A stretch of 32,576 bases of DNA from Cyclobacteriaceae bacterium (GTDB lineage Bacteria > Bacteroidota > Bacteroidia > Cytophagales > Cyclobacteriaceae): the NCBI GenBank assembly GCA_025455225.1, contig JALOMY010000003.1, forward strand, positions 1-32,576, in the 5' to 3' direction. How positions within the stretch are numbered: the first letter of the stretch is position 1; each line of letters starts with the position of its first letter. Shown piece after piece: positions 7,843 through 15,715 of the stretch. Below the pieces are notes generated by a model. That model saw only the letters and a program-made list of their open reading frames with translations, searched no databases and was not told the DNA's origin. The position numbers were made by a program, and so were the translations under genes.

Positions 7843-8643
7843 ATGGAAATATTCTTACAGGCAGATACCTGGCTCGCTCTTCTGACGCTGACGTTTTTTG
7901 AGATTGTTCTTGGTATTGACAATATCATTTTCATTTCCATTGTCTCAAACCGACTCCCGGTTGAAATGCGTCAACGAACCCGTAATATGGGCTTGCTGCT
8001 CGCCATGGGCGTTCGAATTGTTCTTTTGCTTGGAATTACCTGGGTGATCGGATTTACGGAGCCCCTCTTTACGGTAGGCGATATTCTTCCTGCCTTTCTT
8101 TATGATTTCGTCAATGAACAACATGGTTTTAGCGGACGGGACTTGATCCTTGGATTTGGTGGTTTATTTCTGATTGCTAAAAGTACCCGTGAGATCAACC
8201 ATGAAATGGAGGGTGAGGAAGACGAAGAAATGCATGTGAGCAAAGGCAAAGTAGATGTTACAGGAATTATTCTTCAGATTATCCTGATCGACTTAATTTT
8301 TTCATTTGACTCCATTCTTACAGCCGTAGGGCTTACCAAGCATGTAGTTATCATGATTATTGCTGTAATTTTTTCCATAGGTATTATGATGCTATTTGCA
8401 GGAAAGATCAGTGAATTTATTGCAAAACATCCCTCAATGGAAGTATTGGCGCTCGGCTTTTTGATTTTGATCGGGTTTATGCTTTTCCTTGAAGGCCTTA
8501 AATACGAAATTCCAAAAGGGTACATCTACTTTGCTGTGGCCTTTTCCCTGCTGATTGAAATGGTGAACATCCGTGTCCGGAACAGGCGAATAAAGGCAAA
8601 AGAAAAAGAAAAGGAACATTTGAAGGAACACGCCAAATCATGA
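7843..8643 (+). CDS. TerC family integral membrane protein (probable metal exporter)
   Basis: A 266-residue inner-membrane protein with seven or so hydrophobic segments. TerC hallmarks are present twice, as expected for its inverted-repeat fold: E20 and D26-N27 in FFEIVLGIDNIIFI, and D150, D156, S157 in DLIFSFDSI. Between the halves lies an acidic cytosolic loop (EMEGEEDEEMH, residues 121-131), and the tail is a run of Lys/Glu. Family members (TerC, YkoY, Alx) export manganese or assist metal loading of exported proteins; which one applies here is not visible. It is the first gene of a four-gene + strand unit: its stop overlaps the next ATG as ATGA. The 186-base gap before it is AT-rich with no recognisable gene. 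Confidence 0.88.
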   Translation: MEIFLQADTWLALLTLTFFEIVLGIDNIIFISIVSNRLPVEMRQRTRNMGLLLAMGVRIVLLLGITWVIGFTEPLFTVGDILPAFLYDFVNEQHGFSGRDLILGFGGLFLIAKSTREINHEMEGEEDEEMHVSKGKVDVTGIILQIILIDLIFSFDSILTAVGLTKHVVIMIIAVIFSIGIMMLFAGKISEFIAKHPSMEVLALGFLILIGFMLFLEGLKYEIPKGYIYFAVAFSLLIEMVNIRVRNRRIKAKEKEKEHLKEHAKS

Positions 8644-9182
8644 TTGATGTAAAAAGACAATACCCCATCGGGAAGTTCACTTCAAAACCATCCTATTCGG
8701 CAGAAGAAACAAATAATTACATCGAACAAATTGCCGCGTTGCCGGAAAAGTTAGAAAAACTTTATTCGTCCATTAATTCAAACTTATTAAATAGAACGTA
8801 TCGTGAAGGCGGTTGGACGGGACTTCAGGTTATCCACCACCTGGCCGACAGCCACATGAATGCTTACATCCGATGCAAATGGACATTAACCGAGAATAAT
8901 CCGGTCATTAAAGCGTATGATGAAAAAGCCTGGGCCGTTACACCTGAGACACAACTTAACGCATCATTATCAATAAATTTGCTTCATGCCCTTCATAAAA
9001 AATGGGTTGCCTTACTTCGTGGTCTTACGCAGGAAGAATTGAATAAACAATTTGTACATCCTGAAACGCATAAGCAGATTTCAATTAATCAGCTGATCGC
9101 TCTTTATGCATGGCACGGTGAACACCACCTTGGCCATTTAAAACTGATTGCCACAGGACATGATGTAAATCAAACCCAATAA
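8640..9182 (+). CDS. YfiT-type DinB superfamily metal-dependent (bacillithiol) transferase
   Basis: A 180-residue four-helix-bundle protein. The YfiT signature is clear: REGGWTGLQVIHHLADSHMN (residues 55-74) and YAWHGEHHLGHL (156-167), supplying the metal-binding His67, His159 and His163. This branch of the DinB superfamily includes thiol-S-transferases acting with bacillithiol and older annotations as metal-dependent hydrolases. The start ATG overlaps the terC stop by four bases, so translation is probably coupled. Cytosolic, no signal peptide. Family confidence is high; the thiol cosubstrate in this organism is inferred, since no bacillithiol synthesis gene lies in the window. Confidence 0.88.
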   Translation: MIDVKRQYPIGKFTSKPSYSAEETNNYIEQIAALPEKLEKLYSSINSNLLNRTYREGGWTGLQVIHHLADSHMNAYIRCKWTLTENNPVIKAYDEKAWAVTPETQLNASLSINLLHALHKKWVALLRGLTQEELNKQFVHPETHKQISINQLIALYAWHGEHHLGHLKLIATGHDVNQTQ

Positions 9183-9189
9183 TTCTGAC

Positions 9190-10134
9190 TTGAGCTACTC
9201 GCCTCCGTACTTATTGTTTAATGCGCACCTGGAAACCATTTATCCTGCTCTGATTCGAAGGGTAAACTTGCCAGATTACCACCGCGAACGAATACAAACT
9301 CCGGACAATGATTTTCTTGACCTGGATTGGTTACTTCTACCATCGCGCAAGTTGGTCATTATTTCACACGGGCTGGAAGGAAACTCATTGCGTGCATACA
9401 TTAAAGGGATGGCGCGGGCACTGATTAGCCAGGGTTTCGATGTGCTGGCCTGGAACTACCGGGGTTGCAGCGGGGAAATTAACCGGCAACTCCGTTTTTA
9501 CCACAGCGGAGCAACAGACGATCTGAATACGGTATTAGACCATGTTCTCAAATCCAATCGGTATGATGAAATCAATCTTATCGGCTTCAGCCTCGGTGGT
9601 AACCTAACGCTGAAATACCTTGGTGAGCAACGCATCCGATCTCCATTGCTAAAACGTGCTGTTGCATTTTCCACACCTTTGGATCTTTACACTAGTTGCC
9701 AGGAAATTTCAAAACCATCCAATTGGATCTATTCAAAGCGATTCCTGGTAAGTCTAAGAAAAAAAGTGATCGAAAAATCGAACGTGATACAGGGATTGGA
9801 TATTCGTGACCTGTCGAAGGTCAAAACACTCATGGAATTTGACGACTATTTTACGGGTCCCGTTCATGGTTTTAAGAATGCCATAGATTACTATGACAAA
9901 TGCAGTTCACTTCAATTCCTTCGAGATATTCAACTACCCGTACTGATAGTCAATGCGTGGAATGATCCCTTTCTTAGTAAAGCATGTTACCCGGTAGACG
10001 AACTAAAGAACCATCCTACTATTCACTTCGAAACTCCTGATTACGGTGGTCATGTTGGGTTCACTCAATTCAATAAAAATGGGCTATATTGGTCTGAACA
10101 GCGCGCTCTTCAATTTTTAACTGAACATGATTGA
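9190..10134 (+). CDS. YheT-like alpha/beta hydrolase
   Basis: A 314-residue hydrolase of the YheT/ABHD1-3 family. The catalytic triad is visible: Ser134 in GFSLGGN, Asp259 in NAWNDPFLS and His288 in GGHVGF, with the oxyanion-side motif HGLEGNS at residues 60-66 and the family N-terminal NAHLETIYPAL. The start appears to be TTG at 9190, eight bases after the preceding stop: no ATG precedes the conserved N-terminus in this frame before a TAA at 9166. Known relatives are carboxylesterases or lipid hydrolases with poorly defined substrates. The end overlaps the SRAP-like gene by eight bases. Third gene of the terC unit. Confidence 0.88.
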   Translation: MSYSPPYLLFNAHLETIYPALIRRVNLPDYHRERIQTPDNDFLDLDWLLLPSRKLVIISHGLEGNSLRAYIKGMARALISQGFDVLAWNYRGCSGEINRQLRFYHSGATDDLNTVLDHVLKSNRYDEINLIGFSLGGNLTLKYLGEQRIRSPLLKRAVAFSTPLDLYTSCQEISKPSNWIYSKRFLVSLRKKVIEKSNVIQGLDIRDLSKVKTLMEFDDYFTGPVHGFKNAIDYYDKCSSLQFLRDIQLPVLIVNAWNDPFLSKACYPVDELKNHPTIHFETPDYGGHVGFTQFNKNGLYWSEQRALQFLTEHD

Positions 10135-10822
10135 ACGCTACAGCATAAGCGCATCAGCACAAGCCGTCAATGATCGATTTCATGTAGATGTTCCGGGCTA
10201 TTATAAACCCCGGTATAATGCAGCCCCTACCCAACTATTACCGGTTATTACGTCTGAATCTCCACAGGGCATTTCACTTTTTTATTGGGGTCGCCCTCCA
10301 TTATGGGCCAGAAATAAATCACTGAGTGAACGAATTATCAATCTCCATGTCGAAAATCTTAACGACCGGCCTGTCTTAAAAAAAGCCTTAATGAAATTCA
10401 GGTGCATTATACCGGCAGACGGGTTTTATGCCTGGAAAAAAATTGGAAAAAAAACCTCGATCCCCTACCGGGTAATAACTAACCAGGAGTTATTTTCTTT
10501 TGCCGCTCTTTGGGAAGAATTCGAAGATGAAACCGGAAGTGTGGTGCATACCTTCAATATCATTACAACAGAAGCGAACGATACATTGAAAAAAATTACA
10601 GAACGAATGCCTGTAATACTTACCAGGGAATCAGAAAAAATCTGGTTAGCCGGTTCTTCCACTGAACCGGAGTTATTGAAGCTTCTTGAAATCTACCCTG
10701 CAGATCGTACAAGTATGTACCCGGTATCACCCCGAATAAATGAAATTAAAAACGATGCTCCTTCTTTATTGATTCCAACACCGCCTGCTGATCAATTCGG
10801 AAACCTTACCTTGTTTGATTAA
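10127..10822 (+). CDS. SRAP (YedK/HMCES-like) homologue lacking the catalytic residues
   Basis: A 231-residue SRAP-fold protein. Conserved landmarks align along the whole length: RYNAAPTQLLPVIT (29-42), FYWG (52-55), a Asn72-containing IINLHVEN, RCIIPADGFYAW (92-103), ITERMPVIL (157-165) and the C-terminal VSPRINEIKNDAPSLL. SRAP proteins shield abasic sites by a covalent bond from Cys2, helped by Asn, Glu and His. Here the N-terminus is MIERYSI instead of MCGRY, so Cys2 is Ile; the Glu of GFYEW is Ala102; and the His of IHDRMP is Thr158. Only the Asn and Arg4 remain. The start is fixed by alignment of ERY with GRY and by the eight-base overlap with yheT. Predicted to fold and perhaps bind DNA, but not to crosslink. 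Its stop shares TTAA with the convergent lipoprotein gene. Confidence 0.88.
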   Translation: MIERYSISASAQAVNDRFHVDVPGYYKPRYNAAPTQLLPVITSESPQGISLFYWGRPPLWARNKSLSERIINLHVENLNDRPVLKKALMKFRCIIPADGFYAWKKIGKKTSIPYRVITNQELFSFAALWEEFEDETGSVVHTFNIITTEANDTLKKITERMPVILTRESEKIWLAGSSTEPELLKLLEIYPADRTSMYPVSPRINEIKNDAPSLLIPTPPADQFGNLTLFD

Positions 10823-11751
10823 TTACCAAACCCATCATCTTCTTCCTCCTCCTTTTTTTCTACCGGAGGTTCCTCGGTTTTCTTGTTCTTCTTGTCAGTT
10901 TTTGATTTCTTCTTGAAAAGTCCTTTCAATCCCTTTTTCTTCTCAGGTTGAACGACAGGTTCCTGTTGCTCAGCGGGTCTCGTATCATCAAACTCATCAA
11001 AATTATAGTCATCCATATCCTGAGATACCTGCTGACCTGGTTCTTCTTCAATTTCTTCCTGCTTCTTTTTCTTTTTGAACAGGCCGCTGAAAAATCCTTT
11101 CAGTCCCTTCTTTTCCTTTTTCGCTTCGGCTTCTTTCATCTCACTCTGTTTCTTTGCCAGCCTGACATCCGGCAGGATCAGCACATCGCGCAGGTACCAT
11201 AAGTAACTGTCTTGTTCAACATTAAAACCTACATCTTTAATGTAATAGGTTGGTTTTGATGGGAGATAACGACCGGTCAATTCATCATACTGAACGGTAT
11301 CGGGTGTATTGTATTTCAATACCCTTACTTCCTGGTCCACACTTATAATATAATCCTGATCCGGGACTTCGGTTGCCTGCTCACTCTGCGGTACATCAAT
11401 GATGTATGTGCTGTCGATAACCGAACGGGCAGCCGCATCCAGTTCTGCAGTAATTGCGGCAGAATCACCCAGGACCAACGAATCAGGTACAATGGGCTTG
11501 ATTGGTTTCGCTTCAACAGTCTTTAAACTCCGTACTTTCTGTTTATACGTAACAGGTTCTGCAATAAGGTATTTGGTTTTACTAACCGATGCCAGTTTTG
11601 GAGTAGAGTCTTCGTTAAAGTAACTGAATTTCTTTCTCAGTTCATCTTTATCGTAGATATAGGCACTTTGAAATGCAGGGCAAACCAACTTTTGAGTGCA
11701 TGAACTCAAAATGATCCAGCCAACCAATATGACAATTATTGCCCTGAGCAT
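10819..11751 (-). CDS. Lipoprotein with Lys-rich repeated tail
   Basis: I use the ATG at 11751 (the longer form begins five codons earlier at 11766) because a perfect -7 box at 11768-11775 puts the transcript start close to 11761. The protein is 310 residues. The signal MLRAIIVILVGWIILSSC ends in a lipobox with Cys18. The middle (residues 25-195) looks globular, with PTYYIKDVGFNVEQDSYLW and RDVLILPDVRLA. The last 110 residues are low-complexity and contain two copies of a basic element, KKGLKGFFSGLFKKKKK (about 214-230) and KKKGLKGLFKKKSK (about 271-284), separated by acidic runs, and end EEEEDDGFGN. I do not recognise a named family. The tail could bind nucleic acid, lipid A or peptidoglycan-associated anions; this is speculation. 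Confidence 0.75.
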   Translation of the reverse strand: MLRAIIVILVGWIILSSCTQKLVCPAFQSAYIYDKDELRKKFSYFNEDSTPKLASVSKTKYLIAEPVTYKQKVRSLKTVEAKPIKPIVPDSLVLGDSAAITAELDAAARSVIDSTYIIDVPQSEQATEVPDQDYIISVDQEVRVLKYNTPDTVQYDELTGRYLPSKPTYYIKDVGFNVEQDSYLWYLRDVLILPDVRLAKKQSEMKEAEAKKEKKGLKGFFSGLFKKKKKQEEIEEEPGQQVSQDMDDYNFDEFDDTRPAEQQEPVVQPEKKKGLKGLFKKKSKTDKKNKKTEEPPVEKKEEEEDDGFGN

Positions 11752-11767
11752 ATTACCGGTAATCAAA

Positions 11768-11775
11768 CAAAAATA
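11768..11775 (-). promoter_or_regulatory. Perfect Bacteroidota -7 box (TATTTTTG) before the lipoprotein gene
   Basis: Read on the minus strand, TATTTTTG matches TAnnTTTG exactly and lies 17 bases before the ATG at 11751. It argues for that start over the ATG at 11766, which would fall upstream of or at the transcript start. No clear -33 TTG at the usual distance. Confidence 0.5.
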
Positions 11776-11882
11776 ACGAAATTAAACAGAAGTAATTCGA
11801 AATCCAGTCTAATTGTAACCAGCTGACAATCAATTTCTTTATGCCAGAGTATTAAAATTTTACTTAGTGTAGCGCAGGCAGA

Positions 11883-12086
11883 TCAATAGCCGAATACAAA
11901 TCGCTTTAAAATGATTAAAAGACACACCAGGAACATCAATATGGAAATCTTATTGATGGTATGCATTGCCCGTATATTAAACGTATTGGGTCGTGAAGGG
12001 TCTTTTTTTCTGAAGAAATAAACCAATACTTCATTCAGTTGAAAAAACTCTTTAACGCGATTGGGTTTACTGGATTCTGATTTCAT
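11883..12086 (-). CDS. Small one-helix membrane protein (DUF6728-like)
   Basis: A 67-residue protein starting at the ATG at 12086; a TTG at 12110 would overlap ispG and add eight residues without need. The cytosolic part (VKEFFQLNEVLVYFFRKKDP, then NTFNIRAMHTINKIS) is followed by one transmembrane helix (ILMFLVCLLIILKRF) near the C-terminus. The pattern LNEV-x-x-YFFRKKDP-x-RP-x-x-FN matches what I remember of the small Bacteroidota family DUF6728; that name is from memory. It follows ispG by ten bases and is probably in the same transcript. Function unknown. Confidence 0.7.
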   Translation of the reverse strand: MKSESSKPNRVKEFFQLNEVLVYFFRKKDPSRPNTFNIRAMHTINKISILMFLVCLLIILKRFVFGY

Positions 12087-12096
12087 ATTGGAGATA

Positions 12097-14085
12097 TTAA
12101 AATTGCTCAACGGTTTCAGGCTGAAACCAGTTCCCGTCTTCCCGTATAAGATTGATCAATTCATCTACTGCCTGTGCGGATGGTACATTCCGCTTTACTA
12201 CTTCCTTTCCACGGTACAAGGTTATCCTTCCCGGACCTGAACCAACATAACCATAATCGGCATCCGCCATCTCACCCGGACCGTTTACGATACAACCCAT
12301 AATACCAATTTTTATTCCTTTTAAGTGGTCAGTTCGTTTACGGATCATGGCTGTCGTTTCCTGCAGATCAAATAGCGTTCTTCCACAGGATGGACACGAA
12401 ATATATTCGGTTTTCGACATCCGGTTCCGGGTTGCCTGAAGAATTCCAAAAGCCGTTTTATTGGAAAGATCGGCATGGCGCAGTGCATCTTCTTTGGCTT
12501 GATGATCAGCAACGCCAAGCATAATTCCATCGCCCAATCCATCAATAAATAATCCACCTGCATCGGTGGCTGCAAAAATCCGGAATGGATCTTCTTGAAG
12601 TGATGGATAGGAACGTTGAATGATGACCGGTACCTGAACATTCTTAAGTATGAATTCAAAAAATATTCTTCGCAACTCAGCCATGGCATGTGAATTCTCA
12701 CTGTGAATGACCGCTACGGATGTTGGATTCTTCTCCAGTGCCTGAAATAAAGAATCATCCAATTCATCGATACTAAAACGGACAAAGTTTACATCCTTAT
12801 GCTTTTTACCCGGCTGTAGAAATTCCGTTTTCGTGAACAGAGGAATTTTGTTCACCTGGTCATCGGAAGAAAGCCAAACCGGGTAATTCCGGATTTCTTT
12901 CAAACCGTTTGGCAGCATGAAAGGAATCGGCCGGTTGCCTGTATAAACATAGTCTGCTCCCTGGTCATTCATCCGCCATTTGTCCGGTTCCGGCAGATAA
13001 AAATGCCCGATGCAACGAAGGTCTTTGTAATCGCTGATCTCCACAGTACTCAAGTCGGCAAGCACCCTTGGAACATGATGACCTCCACCGATATTTGAAA
13101 CTTCACGGGTTACTCTTCTATTATAGCTGTACGGATTAACTGGTGACTCATTAATGGCTTTGATTGGTTTATGGTTGATTCGATCAATGTATCGATCAAC
13201 CATTATCCTGGCCACAGGTGCTTCAGCTTCAGGTTCTTCTGTTAATGACACGCGAACGGTATCGCCTAAACCATCTTCCAATAAAGTTCCGATGCCCACC
13301 GAAGATTTGATACGACCATCTTCGCCATCACCAGCTTCAGTTACACCCAGGTGAAGCGGATATGGTTTGAAACCTTCTTCATTCATTTTCTGAACCAGCA
13401 AGCGGTATGCCTGAACCATGACCTGAGGATTGCTGGCCTTCATGGAAAGAACGATATTATAATAATTCAGGTCTTCACAGATCCGTAAAAATTCAAGGGC
13501 TGATTCAACCATCCCAAGGGGCGTGTCACCATACCGGCTCATAATCCGGTCACTCAGTGAACCATGATTGGTACCAATCCGCATGGCTGTTCCATATTCC
13601 TTACAGATTTTCACAAGTGGTGTAAATTTCTCACGGATTCGTTCGAGCTCCGCCTGGTAGGCTGAATCGGAATAGTCAATAACTTCAAATCGCTTTTTAT
13701 CAGCATAATTACCCGGGTTGATCCGAACTTTTTCCACGATGCGTGCAGCTAATTCGGCAGCATTGGGTGTAAAATGGATGTCGGCAATAAGCGGAACCGT
13801 ATAGCCCCGTTTGTGAAGTTCCTTTTTGATTTCGGCCAGATTCTGTGCCTCCTTAATGCTGGGTGCTGTGATGCGTACGTATTCACAGCCTGCCTCCACC
13901 ATGCGGATAGTTTGTTCTACCGAACCATGGGTATCCATGGTATCCACCGTTGTCATGGACTGGACCCGAATTGGATTGTTACCGCCAAGGGGTACATCTC
14001 CGATGTTTACTTCGAGGGATTTCCTGCGGTTATATTGAACAAGGCTTGTACAGTATTGCTGTACCAGTGTAACGGTTGAATTCAC
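12097..14085 (-). CDS. ispG: 4-hydroxy-3-methylbut-2-en-1-yl diphosphate synthase, long three-domain form
   Basis: IspG makes HMBPP from MEcPP in the MEP isoprenoid pathway and feeds the quinone and heme O side chains used by the respiratory genes in this window. At 662 residues it is the long form seen in Bacteroidota, Chlamydiae and plants: a TIM barrel (to about residue 290, with NNPIRVQSMTT, EYVRITAPS, PLIADIHF and GTNHGSLS), an inserted A* domain (about 290-555), and the iron-sulfur domain with Cys564, Cys567 (CPSCGRT), Cys598 and the catalytic Glu605 (GCIVNGPGEMADA). The start is a GTG at 14085; a stop lies two codons upstream in frame and no ATG is near. A perfect -7 box lies 17 bases before it. 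Confidence 0.95.
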   Translation of the reverse strand: MNSTVTLVQQYCTSLVQYNRRKSLEVNIGDVPLGGNNPIRVQSMTTVDTMDTHGSVEQTIRMVEAGCEYVRITAPSIKEAQNLAEIKKELHKRGYTVPLIADIHFTPNAAELAARIVEKVRINPGNYADKKRFEVIDYSDSAYQAELERIREKFTPLVKICKEYGTAMRIGTNHGSLSDRIMSRYGDTPLGMVESALEFLRICEDLNYYNIVLSMKASNPQVMVQAYRLLVQKMNEEGFKPYPLHLGVTEAGDGEDGRIKSSVGIGTLLEDGLGDTVRVSLTEEPEAEAPVARIMVDRYIDRINHKPIKAINESPVNPYSYNRRVTREVSNIGGGHHVPRVLADLSTVEISDYKDLRCIGHFYLPEPDKWRMNDQGADYVYTGNRPIPFMLPNGLKEIRNYPVWLSSDDQVNKIPLFTKTEFLQPGKKHKDVNFVRFSIDELDDSLFQALEKNPTSVAVIHSENSHAMAELRRIFFEFILKNVQVPVIIQRSYPSLQEDPFRIFAATDAGGLFIDGLGDGIMLGVADHQAKEDALRHADLSNKTAFGILQATRNRMSKTEYISCPSCGRTLFDLQETTAMIRKRTDHLKGIKIGIMGCIVNGPGEMADADYGYVGSGPGRITLYRGKEVVKRNVPSAQAVDELINLIREDGNWFQPETVEQF

Positions 14086-14101
14086 AAATCACAATTTGAC
14101 G

Positions 14102-14109
14102 CAAATTTA
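14102..14109 (-). promoter_or_regulatory. Perfect Bacteroidota -7 box (TAAATTTG) before ispG
   Basis: On the minus strand TAAATTTG matches TAnnTTTG and lies 17 bases before the GTG start of ispG, inside the 55-base gap after the upstream dehydrogenase gene. It suggests ispG has its own promoter and a short leader. Confidence 0.55.
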
Positions 14110-14140
14110 ACCGATATGAAGGGTATTTTGTTCAGACAAC

Positions 14141-14839
14141 CTAAATATCGCCCAATTGAGGCCGTATTATGATTTCCTCGACCACACTACGGCTGGAGAG
14201 CGCGTACGAGGCGTATACCATATCGGCAATATCCTCCGGCTTCATAAACCGGTCCTCGGGCAAATTCACCCCCTCCCAGCTGGCCGTAAGGGTAGCACCC
14301 GGCATGATGGCCGTTACCCGGATGCCCATATCCTTAAGCTCTTCCCGGAGGCATTTTGAAAATCCCAGCAATGCAAATTTGGTGATGGCGTACGATCCAC
14401 CATTTTTATACGCTTTCATGCTGGCTATGGAGCACATGTTGAATATATGCCCTCTTTTGTTCTGTTTCATTTGGGGTAAAATCCCCCGCGTTACGTGATA
14501 GGCACTTAACAGGTTTGCCTGGATCATGGATTCCAGCACGCCTTCCTCCTCGGTGCTGATTTCACCAGGTACAAAAAAGCCGGCATTATTAATCAATACA
14601 TCCACCGGGCGATTTAATTCGGTGATAAATTGAATAAAACGGGTTATTGCCTTTCGATCGGTTAAATCGGCTGCAAGAGTTAAAAGATTACCCGGATGCT
14701 TTATGTCAGCCTTTAATTTTTCCAGATCCTCGCTGTGACGGGAACAGGTAACTACATCAAATCCTTCCTTTATAAATCGTTCGATGATTTTTCGGCCTAT
14801 GCCTTTCGATCCGCCTGTAATTACCAGTAATTTATTCAT
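14141..14839 (-). CDS. Short-chain dehydrogenase/reductase
   Basis: A 232-residue classical SDR. The cofactor motif TGGSKGIG is at residues 8-15, the structural NNAG at 84-87, and the catalytic Ser137, Tyr150 and Lys154 (SYAITK) are all present. The Asp at about 59 (AADLTD) is the usual adenine-ring contact, and Arg34 (CSRHSEDL) favours NADPH. The ATG at 14839 puts the Rossmann motif at the right distance; an upstream ATG at 14902 would add an unlikely 21-residue extension. It resembles 3-oxoacyl-ACP reductase-type or sepiapterin-like SDRs, so the substrate is open. Located 55 bases upstream of ispG on the same strand. Confidence 0.88.
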   Translation of the reverse strand: MNKLLVITGGSKGIGRKIIERFIKEGFDVVTCSRHSEDLEKLKADIKHPGNLLTLAADLTDRKAITRFIQFITELNRPVDVLINNAGFFVPGEISTEEEGVLESMIQANLLSAYHVTRGILPQMKQNKRGHIFNMCSIASMKAYKNGGSYAITKFALLGFSKCLREELKDMGIRVTAIMPGATLTASWEGVNLPEDRFMKPEDIADMVYASYALSSRSVVEEIIIRPQLGDI

Positions 14840-14983
14840 TTCAAAGGGAATGTTATTTTTGGGTATCTTTAGCAAGATAGTGATAACCCATAATTTGTTC
14901 ATTCATACCCTGCGGAACCAGCGCATATTTAATGCAGGCATTTACTTCGTATCATTAATCGGATTCAACAACCTTCGCAAGGC

Positions 14984-15715
14984 ATGAAAGAAATTGGCCG
15001 ATATTTCATATTTCTTGGAAGCCTGTTTATCAACCGGGAGTCTTTCAAAACTCAATACAAACTAATTATTGAAGAATGCATACTCATCGGGATTGACTCC
15101 ATTTTTCTGTTTGTACTGGTATCCACTTTTATAGGTGCTGTAACCACCGTACAAACAGCCTATAACCTGGTGGCTCCTTATATACCCAATTATGTGATTT
15201 CCCAGGTAGTCCGTGAAATGACCGTGCTTGAATTGGCCCCTACCATCATGGCTATTATCTATGCCGGAAAAGTAGGTTCGAGTATGGCCGGAAACCTGGG
15301 TACCATGCGTATAACGGAGCAGATTGATGCACTTGAAGTGATGGGTATTAATTCCATTAATTACCTGGTTTTACCTAAGATTATTGCCTCCATTATGATG
15401 TATCCTTTGCTTGTTGTGGTATCAGGCACTTGCTCCCTTGTTGGTGGATATCTTGTGGGCGTATTAACCGGTATTATAACACCTACCGAATATATTTACG
15501 GAATTCGTTACCTCTTTAATGAATTCACCATTACGTTCGCTTTAATAAAGTCATTTGCTTTTGCCTTTCTGGTTGCATCGATTTCGTCATTTAAAGGATA
15601 TTATACACAGGGTGGGGCACTGGAGGTTGGCATCTCCAGTACAAAAGCAGTTACAACAAGTGTAATAGCCATTTTAATTGCTGACTACTTGCTGGCTCAA
15701 CTATTACTGGCATGA
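14984..15715 (+). CDS. mlaE: MlaE/YrbE family ABC transporter permease
   Basis: A 243-residue inner-membrane permease of the Mla/Mce lipid-transport class. The family core is visible: FIGAVTTVQTAY, VVREMTVLELAPTIMAIIYAGKVGSSMAGNLGTMRITEQIDALEVMG, followed by five hydrophobic segments and a Gly-rich end (YYTQGGALEVGISSTKAV). In proteobacteria this subunit works with MlaF (ATPase), MlaB and the MCE ring MlaD to move phospholipids between membranes. The stop overlaps the next start as ATGA, giving a coupled pair with the ATPase. No MCE-domain gene lies within view. Its start ATG at 14984 lies 145 bases from the divergent SDR start. Confidence 0.92.
   Translation: MKEIGRYFIFLGSLFINRESFKTQYKLIIEECILIGIDSIFLFVLVSTFIGAVTTVQTAYNLVAPYIPNYVISQVVREMTVLELAPTIMAIIYAGKVGSSMAGNLGTMRITEQIDALEVMGINSINYLVLPKIIASIMMYPLLVVVSGTCSLVGGYLVGVLTGIITPTEYIYGIRYLFNEFTITFALIKSFAFAFLVASISSFKGYYTQGGALEVGISSTKAVTTSVIAILIADYLLAQLLLA

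Noticed and set aside
9160..9190. ATG start for the YheT-like gene near 9160
   Set aside because: The ATG codons there are followed in frame by TAA at 9166; the TTG at 9190 is the first usable start.
12345..12701. 118-codon minus-strand ORF within ispG in another frame
   Set aside because: Same strand as ispG but shifted frame; the ispG frame is intact with all iron-sulfur motifs, so this is a shadow.
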